Assembly: GCA_000231825.2 (NCBI GenBank)
Contig: JH720360.1
Location: 248,001-312,000, forward strand
DNA: 64,000 bases
Source of the DNA: Tetrahymena elliotti 4EA
Lineage: Eukaryota > Ciliophora > Oligohymenophorea > Hymenostomatida > Tetrahymenidae
Direction of reading: 5' to 3'
The translations under genes were made by a program, and so were the position numbers. Under the pieces are notes generated by a model. That model had not been told where the DNA came from, ran no database searches, and was given only the letters and a program-made list of their open reading frames with translations. This document shows positions 40,978-53,474 of this stretch, in pieces; the stretch's first letter is position 1; the number at the start of each line of letters is the position of its first letter.

Positions 40978-42538
40978 ATGATGTTGCCCTTATCACCTAT
41001 AATATTTGTTTATAATATGATAATTGCTCATTAGAAAAATGACTTCAATACTACTTGCTAAATTATCAACAGAGGAGTAATCTATCTATTTAGGGGGACT
41101 ATTTTTAATAATTTTCTTCTATTTGCTATCTAAATTATCTGATTAAAGAGAAATAATATAAAAATAATATACAGATTTTATTAGCAAAAATTTTTATTTT
41201 TTTTCTGAATGTTATTTAGTATTTTTTCGCAAAATAATTAGAAAGATAAATAGATCGATGGATATATTTCTTTCATTACAATATTCTTGATAACATCTAC
41301 TTTTGTTAATCACTCATTTTAAAGTAAAGTTTCCAATTTTCAAAGTAAAATTTCTCATTTTGAAAATTGAATTACTACAACCAAAACATAAACTAAATCT
41401 TTTGCTAGTATATAATAAATGCAAATTACATTTTCCAGCTATTCACACACATAAATAAATCATAATTAATAGATATTTAAGTTTTCTAAATATTTTATAA
41501 TCTATTCTAAATGATATATTTTTTAACTAAATTTAAGAAGCATTAGGATAAATATTCTAATTTTAAACATGAAGTAATCATCTTTTTTCATCTATGATTT
41601 ACTTAAATAAGAATATTTTAAACAATTTTTATCATTTTATTTTTATTTTCGATATTTAATTAATTATTTTTTTAATGTAAAAATTAACCAAATTAGAATC
41701 CACTCTAAATAAATATTTGATTAAGGATATGCTCAAGATAATTATGTAAAATTTAAGATATGTTCAAAAATTAACAAAAGAAATATTTTATTTTTCTTCA
41801 GCTTTGCAAATTTAAAATCTAACAGATAAAATGTTAATTGTTCAAGACTTATGTATCAAATAATTTTTTATGATTGATTCTAATTTTAGATTATTATTAT
41901 TTAGTTTTAGAAATCTTCATCATTTGAATTAATGTCAAGTATTTCTAATAATAAAATTTGTTGTATAATTCAACAAAAATAATGTTTTATTTGATAAATA
42001 AATTGTAAAAAACATAGAGCATTTTTATAAAATCTATTTTCATTTTTATTAATTCTAATAATCTAAATTTTCATATCTAAATAATATTAGATAAATTTTT
42101 TTTAATATTTCAATCACTAAAAGGATCTGATAGCCTAATTCATCTAAGTTTGTTGAAAACATTAAATTCTTAAATTGTAATGGCATGTGTTTTGGATGCA
42201 GGTTTAATTTCAGTCAGGTTTTTATTAATACCATTTTCTTCCAACAAAATTAATAATTAAGAGTTAATTACCTACTCAAGTTATTGTGCTATTTTAAAAA
42301 TTTTAACTAAACTGATATTGTTAATTTTACTTTATTATTCATCATATTATTAATTTTAAATCTTTTTTTTCATTTTGAAAATCAAAAACATTTTTTGAAA
42401 ATTTTATAAAAAAATTGTTTAAAAAGAAGAAAAAAAATTAACTTTAGAAGAATAAATAATTTTTGAATAAAAAAATGGAAAAATAAATTATGAATAAATA
42501 GAATTTTATATAATATTTGAACTGTTTATTTAATAGAT
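40978..42538. other. Intergenic upstream of VPS13
   Basis: 1.56 kb between two minus-strand genes (3' end of gene M, start of VPS13). The first 150 bp next to VPS13 have slightly higher G+C and are probably leader or promoter. Nothing else was recognised. Confidence 0.5.
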
Positions 42539-45205
42539 TCAACTGGTTATTTTATTGGATAAAATTTAGTTTATTTTATGAAGTAATACTGGTTCATCAT
42601 ACTCCTCATGTAGTTTTATTTAATATTTATTGTTATCTTTGAAGTAAAGGTTTTGGTTGTTTAATCAAATTTATAATCAGTAAGTGCCTAAACTAGAATA
42701 GCTTTTTCTTATTCGCTGCTATTATTATAACTAATTTTGAATTTGAATTTACATAAATGTTATGAATTCTTTTACCCATTATGACTAAGAATTTTGTAAT
42801 TAATTTACTAGAACTAATATCCTTGTTCGTTGATCTTTAAGTATGCTACTTGAAATACTATTTTCTTTTTTTAATATTTCATTACTGTTTTTAGATTCTA
42901 GATTCTTTTGAATAAGGTTGCTCAATTTATTAACTGTAAGACTGCAATTTAGGAGGGTTTATTTTGAGTATATTAGTGAAAACACTCAAAATGTAATTAA
43001 TTAAAGAATTTGTATTTATAGTTTCAAGTAACAATTAATACTCGTTTTTTATAGAAAGACAACATCTGTTGTTATTTTTAGAAGACACATTTATTTGATT
43101 AATTTCTTTAATAAAGAATTTTTTAAAGTTATTTATCTAATCTAAATTCTAAAATACATAGAAATAAGTTTAGTCAAGTAAAATAATTATTTCCTATTAA
43201 GCTCCCGTTTTAGAATGCTTAATGACTTTATCACTAAATAAGAATTGAATTTCTTAACTCCTATTGTCAGTTTAGTTTTTATTAATTAGATTGGAGAAGT
43301 TAGGATTGTTTTTCAAATTCAAATAATCAGTATTACTTTTAGAGCTATTATCTGATTCCTCTAAATCTTGTTCTTCTTATGTCAACAACTATTTTTGGCT
43401 CCAAAATTAGCTTTCTATTTTTATTTAATAAATCTTAAACAAATAAAAAGAAATAATCCTAGTTAATAATAAGAAATGCTCCTAAACAAATTTCTAGAAA
43501 AATATGAAATATTATAAAAATTTTACTTTTTTAGATCTATTATTACTGCTATCTTAGTTTAAAGCTACGACTGCGATTAGTAGGTGTGGTACTGTTGTTT
43601 CTTTTAGATTTAGTTTTTGCAGTATTATCTTCTTGCTGGCTTATTGTGAAAGACTTTGATTTATTCACCTTTTTATCAATTTAGGTTTCACCTGTTTAAA
43701 AAATCAATCAAATTATTAAGAATTTATTTTGATTGAGGTAATAGTAATAATTGATCTTTTAAGAAGATAATAATAAGAAGAAAAAAGTAGTAAACAATTA
43801 ATTACTTTGGTTTATTTTTAAATTTAATTCATCAATTTTTTCAGACCAGCCACTATCTTTTAGAGATTTATTTAGTTCATTTTAATCAAATTAAAGTCGA
43901 TGGTTTAATGAGTTCTAATTACATTATGAACTCTAATCCTTATTTTTTAGAACATTTTTGCTTTTGTTTTAATTATTAGCTGTGAGATTATCTTTTATAT
44001 CCTCTTCATAAAAAGAAAAAAATTGAGATTGTTTGTGTCCTTATTCTCCCTCTTTATTCTTAAGAATGGGAGAAATCAATATATCATATGTGCCAAGGTG
44101 AGCTATTTAAGAAAAAATATTACATCAGTAATTATTTAATCTTTTTAAAACATATTTTGTTAAACACTTATTACCATTCTTTTAGAGGTTTCCTTATTAT
44201 GCGTTACTATCTTTCATTATAGATGTTTACAATAGATCTTGTTCATCTGAAGAGCTCTTACAGCTTTCCGTGTTAGCTATCTCTATCATTATAATTCATC
44301 ACTTTAATTTATTGCGATATTATTTAAAAAATTTATTTACCTTCATACTTTTATTCATTTAGTTTGTCTTGTTAAAAGGTGACATTTTTAAAACTTTTAC
44401 ACTTTCCCTTTACTATTGAAGAAAATCCATTTTAATCAAATTAATCTGGTTAATTTTTTGGGGTTTGTTTGTTTATAAATTGAATTGAAGACTCATTTTA
44501 ATAAATTACTATTATTTATTTGTTTAAAGTAATTAAATTAATTTATTCCAAAAAATAGTAAATGTATTGTAAAACTAGAAAAAAGAATAATTAAAATTGT
44601 CCATACGCTTATTTTCCATGCTATCTAGTCTTTGATTTATTTATTTTTTCCATAGTATTTACTGCTATGTCACTATCTTTTCTTCTAAAAGAGAGAAAAT
44701 ATTTTCTATCAATTTAATTGGAGATGTGCTAGATAATATTGTTTAAAAATATTTTTAATTAGCATTCATTAAGATTGGTATTTTAAATGAATTACTTTTC
44801 ATCTTGTAGTAGCTAATCATAATTGCACAATTATGATTAATCTGTTGAAGTTTAATTGCCAATAATAGCAAGAAGACATTTTATTTTTTATCCCAAAAAG
44901 TTTTTAATAGAGCTTATTTAGGTAGCCATAAGATCTTTTTAACTCCGCAAAGATTCATTTTACTTTATTTGTTTCTCCAGCAATTATTTTAAATTACTTA
45001 TTTCTTCTTCCTTTTATTTATAGGCCTTCTAAAGTTTTTTGTTTTCTTATAAGAAGACTTCTATATTTTAAGCTTATAAATTCATAGAAAAATTATTTTA
45101 AATGATTTTTTGATTAGTCTATTAAGATATTTTCTTGATATTTATATTTAAAGGGTTTGTATAATATTCTTATGTCTAAAGTGATGAAATTTAATTTTCA
45201 GACAT
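42539..45205 (-). CDS. Coiled-coil/PH-like-domain protein M, about 738 aa, paralogue of protein K
   Basis: Exons: 45205-44341, 44282-44175, 44102-43806, 43691-43527, 43414-42935, 42897-42694, 42636-42539; all phases agree and the total is 739 codons. Exon 1 may contain one further intron (44480-44670), because its last third is A/T rich. The N-terminus has a coiled coil (LQENKKLQKAYKQKEEEISN) as in K. The middle is Ser/Asn/Lys rich, with SRSFKLRQQQQQ. About 43208-42935 encodes the PH-like segment (IIILLDQTYFYVF ... ILKINPPKL), matching K strand for strand. The C-terminus has IKLHEEYDEPVLL against VKLEQDYEFPILL in K. Length also matches K (738 and 746). Function unknown; a role at membranes is inference from the domain shape. 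Confidence 0.75.
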
Positions 45206-45449
45206 TCTTTCTGTCGAGTTTTAATTTTTTTAAATTTGTTTATTAATAAAAAATTTATATTTTACATCAAAATGTTATTACATATTTAAAGAAGTTCAAA
45301 TTAATAATGAATAAAATAGATAATAACTTCTTTTTTATTACTTAACAAATATTAAGAATACTCACCAAAAACATTCAAAACGAATACATTCATTATCCAT
45401 ATTTTTATAAATGCTAATTTAAAAAGCTTATAAATAAAACCTTTAAATA

Positions 45450-45983
45450 ATGTCAAAAAAGAGTATGCAGACAATACTATCTTAAGTAGTAATTTCAACA
45501 AGAAAGAAATTGATGGTTTTTTTAAGAATTTTAATATCTATCAGTTTAAATATTTACTTTATTGAGTTTTTTTCACTTTATATAAAAAAATGCAACCTTA
45601 TTGAAGTCTTCTGTAACTAAGAATTTATGCATATTAGAAAAATTAAACCTTATAGTCTTTCTATAAGTATTTTCAATAAATTTAAATTCCTATCAAAAAT
45701 GCTAAAAAATTTGTTTAGAATATATCTTTGGCTACAATTTTTTTAGAATAGAAAACCTCTTAGAAGCATCAAGAAATTGGTTTTATGTTTGATCAAATAT
45801 AATTTTTTTGAATATTTTTCAAATTAACTACTTGAAACAACTACTTCTTGTAAAAATTGCTGTATATAATTAATAAATAACTTCTATACACAATTAAAAA
45901 GCTAATGCTCCATCAGTTTACTAAGAAACTCAAATATATTTATTAAAAGATAGCAATTCAAGATTCCATAAAAATATAAATGA
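45450..45983 (+). CDS. Weak ORF, 177 codons, no recognised family
   Basis: ATG 45450 to TGA 45981-45983 with no interruption in code 6. The product is basic and rich in Lys, Ile, Phe and Leu, with a few cysteines (KKCNLIEVFCNQE, TTSCKNCC). Base composition is like the surrounding non-coding DNA, and in DNA this A/T rich a 177-codon frame without TGA is possible by chance. It is divergent from gene M, whose ATG is 244 bp away. It is listed because length and an ATG at the front make it worth testing. Confidence 0.25.
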
Positions 45984-46528
45984 AAAACATTTTTAGAATA
46001 ATTAAAAAAATTTATTATTTTATGATGATGAAGCAAATTTACAAAAAAAAATTTACATAAATATTTTCTAGACTAAAAAGAAAAATTCATTTAGTTTCCA
46101 CTTCTTTGTTTGTAATTAAATTCATTAGGTTCAATTGAAAAAGAATGTTAGAAAACCAAAGAAATTGTGTTTTGCATTAATTTTTGTTATTTTGTTTGTA
46201 CTTAATTGATTTTTGATTAATAAAATTGAATGAATTTTGAGTGACACTTAAAATCTGATTTAGATGCTTAAATTCACTATTCTTTTTAAATTATCTTTGA
46301 TTTCTTAATATTTTCACAAATCTTTTTAAATAAATAAATTTAAAATTTAAAATACTTCTTCAAATTCAATTTAGTATTTAAAAATACTAATTATTTTAAT
46401 CATTTTATTGGAATATCCATTTATTTTAGATCTCTCATTAACCTTTGTCAATTAAATAATATGCTATCCACTTAAAAGAAGCTATAGATATTTTTTAGGT
46501 TATTAATCCTTTAACTTAATTTATAAAA
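45984..46528. other. Intergenic, A+T rich
   Basis: 545 bp between two weak ORFs. The frame of the following ORF stays open well to the left of its ATG (from about 46390), so a missed exon may lie here. Nothing else was seen. Confidence 0.35.
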
Positions 46529-46837
46529 ATGCTTTCTATGATTTAAGAAGAAAATATTGCTATTGATATTCCAAAAAAGTTTGATTAAGTTTTAAAATAA
46601 TATTATTAAAATCTGAACAGTTTGTATTTTGCATTTATTTTATGTCTTAGATTTAATTTTAAATAGATTTAGGATGGTTATCAGATAAAGTTTTTATAAA
46701 AGGAAAATAAATCTGATAAGCTTATAATTTTTTATTAGCTAGATAAATCTTGCTCAATTTAAATATTCTTCATTTCCCCCCTACAATATCAATTATATAA
46801 TTAACCATCATATTATATGTTTCAGTAGTTTATCTGA
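46529..46837 (+). CDS. Weak ORF, 102 codons, possible exon of an unresolved gene
   Basis: ATG 46529 to TGA 46835-46837, with the same frame open for a further 45 or so codons upstream. The translation is protein-like: EENIAIDIPKKFDQVLKQYY, then LIIFYQLDKSCSIQIFFI. It converges on the channel gene that ends at 47293. No family was recognised. It could be one exon of a small gene or a remnant. Confidence 0.35.
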
Positions 46838-47292
46838 TTTATTTGAGACAATTGTTATCTCCTTGAAAAATACTTGCAAAAAATAAAGAATAAAAAGATT
46901 CAAAAGATGAAATATTTTAAATAAAATATGTTGATTATTTTAAGATCCAGCAATAACTATTTTCTTTAAAAATTGAAAAAATAATTTTATTTTTATTAAA
47001 ATTCAATTAATATTTTTCTTATGATTTTTATTTCTTCTTAAGTTGAAGAGTTAATCTGTATTACTCTTCCAAAAATATTTAAATATTTACAATATGCTTA
47101 AAACATTCTTTTAATTGTTTCAATTTTTCAATAAAAATAAAAAGGCTGAGAAGCAATATAATTTGTGGTTATGAAAATAAAATACAATTTTTAATTTTAT
47201 AAAAAAGCTTGAATTGCAGCAAAACAAATGAAACCATTTAATCAATCAATTTAATTAAAGAACTCTTTTTATTAACTTTAAAAAAATAATAT
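46838..47292. other. Intergenic, A+T rich
   Basis: 455 bp between convergent reading frames. No feature was recognised. Confidence 0.4.
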
Positions 47293-50200
47293 TCAATTCA
47301 CAAATTTATCTCCATAATTACCCTAATATGGATCTGGTTAAGTCCATGTTCCACTAAAAAGTCTTTTAACTGTCTAAGAAACAATTGTGAATCTTGCTAA
47401 TTTAACATCGTTTTTAGAATAATAGTACATCAACTTGAGCAAATTTTCAACGTATATCATGTCTATTAGCTCTTCGTTATTAATATTTTTATTAAAATAG
47501 TTATCATTAGAATCTCCTTCATCATCATCATCTTCCTCTGGCTTTTACTCTTCAATGACGAAAGCATCTAAGAATTAAAACAGAAGATCTACGTCATTAA
47601 AAAGACTGAATGTATTCAAATCATCTTCCTTTTTTAATTCTTTCCACATTTGATATGTTGTCTTTTTCGTCTTAGTCATTTAGATAGGTGTTTATTGCTC
47701 TAGGATATTTTGCTTTGATGCCAGCTATGACCATATTTACAATTTGGGATTATTTATATTATGCTCATCTACTTCTACTTTCTTTTTATTTGATACAAAT
47801 TATGACTCTAATAAGAATTCAGGGGCGCTTGTATTGTATCTAAATAAGCATGCTCTTTTTAAATCAAAACTATTAACTAAAATATCACTTTGCCTTATAG
47901 AGTTAGTTATGCCAGATTATTGAAGTTTATTAAAATTTTTGTTTTCTTCTTTTGATAATTTCTTACCAAGATCAGATTTTTATTGATCTGATTCTTCTAC
48001 CTCTTCTTCTACTAAAAATTTTGTTTCTGTTTTTGATTTATATTTATTTTTTAAAGTTTCGTCATCATTAATTCTGACTTACTTACTTTTTTTTATTTTA
48101 TCAGAGGGCATTTCTTAATTTTTGCTTTTAAACTTTTAAGAAATTTTCCTTTTTTACTGATTGCCTAAGCTAATTTCTTCTTCTTCTTCTTCAAAATTTT
48201 CCAAACTGCTTTCTTTTTTTGGCAATTAATCATTCGCATTGATACCACTAAATATTAAATTTTCAGTCTAAATTGTATTTTGTGTTTCGAAAATTTGGGC
48301 TGATTCTGTCATTAAGTTATTTTATGGCTTAAAATTATTTTAAGGAGCTTATTGTTGGTTTGATTCTTCAATGTCTTTTTTCTAATATTAAGATATTTTG
48401 TCCTTTGAAGAAGTAGCTTAACTACTTGTAGTTTTAGGACTCTTCTTTAATGATTTTTACTTCTTAGAAAGATCCATTTTACTTTTGGATTAAATAATTT
48501 CTTGTTCTAACTTGACCTAGATTTCATCTTTATCCATCTACTATTATTCTAGTCTTCTCTATTTATCGCGGATTCTTTATTCCATAATCTTCATCTTTTT
48601 CAAGATAGCATTTAAAAATTCTGAAAGGACCATTTTGGTTTTATGTTCAGAAAGTTGTAAGTAAAGAGATTTGGCAACTGAGGCTATAATAGAATAGGTA
48701 CTATTTGAAATGGTTTATTCTTCACGCTCGTTTAAATATTTACCATAATTTAAATATTAATGATTTATTTTACAATCATTGTAAAGTTACTTAATCATAT
48801 AGAAATAGCCAAAAACTAACCACTTAAGTAGTCTTTTTAGTTTATATATCTTTGTTTATTCTTTACCTTTTTCTCTTATAATTCTTGTAAAGTTAACTAA
48901 ATAGAACAGTGGGGAACAAATTAAATTTATAACCACACCGCTAACCATAACACATAAGTAAATAGGAAAATATCCTAATCTTACTAAAGCTTTACTAATC
49001 GACCTTAACTTATCATTGCTTTATTCCTAATTTGAAAAATAAAGATAACAAACAGTAAATAAAATAAAAGCAAAAAAGAAAATTATTTTTTTTACCCTAA
49101 GAGGAATTGATTTGTCTATAAAGAAATAAGGTATCATGTAAAATATATTTAGAAAGCTTCCTAAGCTTGGAATTGTAGCAAGACATCCATTTTAAGAATC
49201 ATATTCAAGATATTTGACATTTCCTATAATACTAACATTATATTAGATTCTACCAACCCTTGAAGCTTTTTCAAAAGAATAGGTTAAGACAGCAACTAGG
49301 AGCTACATAAAAATTACAGGTCCTACCAACAAGTAAAATATCAGGAAAATGCTAGCATATACAGGAGATGGTTCCATAAAATCACTAAACTAAAATTAAG
49401 CAAATAAAGCTTCAGTCAAGTAGAAAAGAGATTAGGAAAAACTTACAAATCTACCATTAGCATTCTCATAAAAAGAGAAATAAGCCATAAATACAAACCC
49501 TAAATTGATGGTTATAAATATAATTGAAAATGTATTACATTCTTAAACTACTTGGTACATAGCTGTAATCATAGGACCTGTTACTTTGTAGTTCTTAAGA
49601 CTAACCATAAATTGGATAAAGACAAAAGTCATATAAACAATACGAAATATCATAAGCATAGTATATCTATTGGGCTCTTGAATATAACCTAAGCTTGGAA
49701 TAACTATCAATTAATAAAAAGAAAGGAGACCAAGAATGAATCCATAGACCTCATGAGAATATATTTCATAAGAGATTTATTATGTAATTTTGTAGAAAGA
49801 AATAAAGATAGGTTTTAAGATAAAGTTGATGCTAACAATTATATCAAGCCAAATTTATAATCCATAGTAAGTTGATTATATGTCATTCAAAATTTTTGCC
49901 TCTTTAATTTAATAATCAGAGCTAGAAATATTATCAGTCTAAAGATTTTATAAATCAAGCTGAGGGCTAAAGATGATAAAAAAATTAGCGAAAATCAGAA
50001 TCATCAAAGCTATTATAAAAAATTAATCCAAATGATTTCTCACTCTGCAATTATAAGTCCAAACAACTCTTTAATAATTATAGTGGTGATTTTAGTAAGA
50101 TTAATTGAAAACAACAAAATTATCCTTGCTTGCAGGATCAATGTATCTCTAATAGTCACATTTTTCTTTATAAAATAAGTTTTGTGTTATTGAAAACATC

Positions 50201-52714
50201 TCTAGTAATTTCGTTTTAGGAGCAATATTTCCATTATAAATTGCCTATTTATTAACATAAAAAATTAATTTTATTTTTTATTTATTTTCATGTAAATAGT
50301 AGAAGAATCATCCTAACGCACTAACTAAGTATTTCAGATGGTAAAATTTTATTTTGTATTTTAGAAATGTAATGTTCTATACTTATGAATTTTATTAAAC
50401 AAAATAAGAACCGATTAAAGTTCCAATGTACAAAGAAAAGCTTGATTTTATATAAAAGAAAATCTTTTTAAATTGTTTTAAGAGACTTTAAATTTGTTAA
50501 AAAAATCATTTTTCATAAAAATATTAATCATTTTTTAAAAATTAAACTCTCCTTTAGAAAAAGATAAGTTTACCTCTATAGCATCATCAACTATTTAAGT
50601 AGATAAAATGATAGCTCCAACGCTTTCATTCATTAGATATGCTGTTTTTCTTTTTTCTAAATCAATATCTTTAAGTAGTTCCATCAATAACTAGTGGTCA
50701 GTAAGATAAAAACAAAAAATTTAAGCAAATTTGTAGTATAAACTGTGAGCTTTTGTTAAAAGAGATTTATCACGTACAACTTTATCTATAATTGAAGAAA
50801 GAAGTTCACATACTAGTAAACATATTTTAAGAGGATTATAGAAAGTATAAATAAACTATCCTTCTTTTCCTTGCTCAATTCTATGGATAAGCGTCTCTGC
50901 TAGAAGCTGAATTTTTTTTCTCTAACTAAAGAGCTGTATATTCTTCAAATAGTATATAAGATACTCAAAATTTTTTCCTTCTGCATGATATAATAAATCA
51001 ATAAGCTTTTATTATGTTTCATCATCATTTAACCATCCTAACATAATTTCTTAATGTTAACTTGTCAAAAACCATAAAAAGTCATAATTTTAAACCTATT
51101 TTTATTTGAATTGAATTAAATATTCCTTTTTTAAAGATTTATTATTCGAACACTGAAGCTCAAATCATTAAATTTCTAGAAATATTACGTTCAGAGAATA
51201 AGTTAGCAGAGATTCATCAAATTTGTGCTACTTTAATTACTCTAATTCACGAAATATATCCTTTGAAAGAGAGTTATCTTTATACTTAATCAAAGCTTAC
51301 AAGATATCTATTTTTTCTTCTGCTTTTAACTCAATCGCAAACAATAATTACCTTTTTATTTTAATTTATTCATGAATATTCTTATTAGTTTTTATTTATT
51401 AATGTTTACTTAATCAAGTCATGGTCTTTATTTTTGTGTAAATAAAATAGTATTACCAACTTTATGTCTATTCTTTGTAAAGGCTTATATAGATATCCTT
51501 CATAAGTTAAATTATCATTCAATCTGAGTAAAATTTATTCTGAAGATTGCTCTATTTTGATAGAATTCCTTACAAGATACCTAAAAGTGAATATTTATGA
51601 TTAATTCATTAGAATATTTAAAGGTTTTTATTAATTAATTACAGTATTTATTCATATCTTTTGGTTTAGAGTACTCTGTTTATAGTGCTGATTGAAACTG
51701 AGAGTTTACTCTAGAGTGAAGATTAGTTTATTTTAGGATCTTATGTTATTTGAAGGTAAATTTCATAAAAGATGTTTTTATCTTCCATAACACGTCTCAT
51801 AAAGTAAGATGCATTATCAATTATAAAATTATATATAACCGTTTTATCTTTCTTTTTGCTTTCTTCAACTAAAAAGTAAATCATTTAATTAACTTTTTTG
51901 TCATGCTTTTTTTCTCTTGTGTCCATAATTTAAGCTTTAAGCTTATCAAAAAGTATTCTTTTAATATTTAAATATAATTGTTAGTTAGTTGGCTTCTATA
52001 ATATATCATTACTAAATGTCTTCTTCTCTGTCTTATAGATGAGCAATCAAATAAAAAATTATGATATCGAATTTGGTCAAATTCAACTTTTTTAGTAAAA
52101 GTTGCTTATTCCTTTATATACAAGAGTATTTAAGTTATTTTAAGATACAATAATCAACACAAAGTGCTATTGTTTTAGAAACTAACTTACTTTAATTCAG
52201 AATGTTCTTAAATTTTATCTGTCTCTAGGAAATATTAAAGAATTTATGTTATGTTCCTGATGTACTTTTCTCCAGTCCTGTTAATTTAAGATTATTATTA
52301 CATATTTAAAATATTTTAGATGTTTAATTTGACCTTAATCTAACAAGTTTTTATGATTTAATTCTTTCTCTGATAGCCTCTTCAATATCTTCTGAGCTAC
52401 TTGAGCTAGAGGAAGAAGAGGAACCATAAGGATTACTTTCAGAGGATCTGTCAAAACCTTCAGAATTTGAGGATGACTTTATATATTATTAGAATTTATG
52501 TTAATATATTGTTTAAAAAACTAATACTCAACTTTTTATTTTATATGAAGCCAATTAGAAAAAAGCAAATATATATTACACTTGAAGAAGAAGATCTTTC
52601 ATGAAAACTTTTATTTAAGGCTGGGAGATTCAAAAAAGAGAGTTCATCCTAGTATAGCTTCTAATTCTAAGCTAAGATAACACTATTCTACTAATTAACC
52701 TCTTAAAAATTCAT
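47293..52714 (-). CDS. TRP/polycystin-like cation channel, 1538 aa, nine exons (left member of head-to-head pair)
   Basis: Exons: 52714-52580, 52476-52334, 52277-52191, 52111-52013, 51957-51643, 51580-51410, 51351-51189, 51125-50574, 50244-47293; phases agree, 1539 codons. Residues about 40-75 are a Ser run followed by acidic residues. Residues 80-555 are an all-helical cytoplasmic domain ending in DLEKRKTAYLMNES, like the last ankyrin-type unit before a TRP membrane domain. From about 630 six or more membrane spans follow. Between the last two is a pore-like stretch (GRFVSFSQSLFYLTEALFAQ), then GPVIFMQLLVAVLTYSFE, the usual S6 end. The 500-residue tail is charged, with coiled-coil and Glu-rich segments. 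Fold class is supported by layout and by the paralogue; ion selectivity and gating are unknown. Confidence 0.85.
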
Positions 52715-53474
52715 GTATTGGTTGATTAAATAATTTATGATATTTAATCAATTTTTGATTACAATTAAACTAATAATTTTTTTTTCAAAATCAATAAAGT
52801 ATTCAATATCTTTTTTGCAATTAACAATAAAAGACTATAAAATTAAAGTAACATGGATAAAATTTATTGGTGCTAAAAATTTGTTTTGAGATTAAAACAG
52901 TTGGAAAATTATGTAAAATTTAAATTTTTTATAAATAAATTTATATATTTCAACCTAATTTTAGATTAAATCATTTATTTTTCACATTGAAATTCCTTCT
53001 ATCTGCTACTAAGTACTTTTTTTCATTGTCTTAGCATATTATAAATATTTTTGATAAGTTTATTTGTAATTGCATTTTCTATTTGCTATGATGCTGTTCT
53101 TCAATTTTGTTAATTTAAAAGTAAAGTAAGTGAATTATAATAGCATCAGAAATTATTTTTAAATGATGAATTCTAAAATATTTAAGTAAATAATAAAATT
53201 TTATTTTAAATATTAACACAGATATGTTTTTACATTTTTAAGCTGAACAAGAGATGCATAAAATATACTTGAAATAATATAGTATTTGCCTACATTATGA
53301 ATAATTATAAATAATATTCTAAAAAATGTAAATATATTTAATTTTATTAATTTTTTTTTTTCAAGCACAATTATAATATCTTAATAATTTAACGCTAAAA
53401 TATTTAAAAGATAACTATCTACTCCAAATTTAATTAAATTAAGAATATTGCTGATTTTAATTACTTCAAAATTT
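52715..53474. promoter_or_regulatory. Shared upstream region of two divergent channel genes
   Basis: 760 bp between the ATGs of two related channel genes that point away from each other; both promoters must lie here. It is A/T rich with poly-T and poly-A runs. No defined element can be named. The arrangement would allow coordinated expression, which is inference. Confidence 0.5.

Noticed and set aside
42636..42935. Apparent frameshifts near the 3' end of gene M compared with gene K
   Set aside because: Introns at 42898-42934 and 42637-42693 with matching phases restore the frame and reproduce the C-terminal motif of K, so no frameshift is needed.
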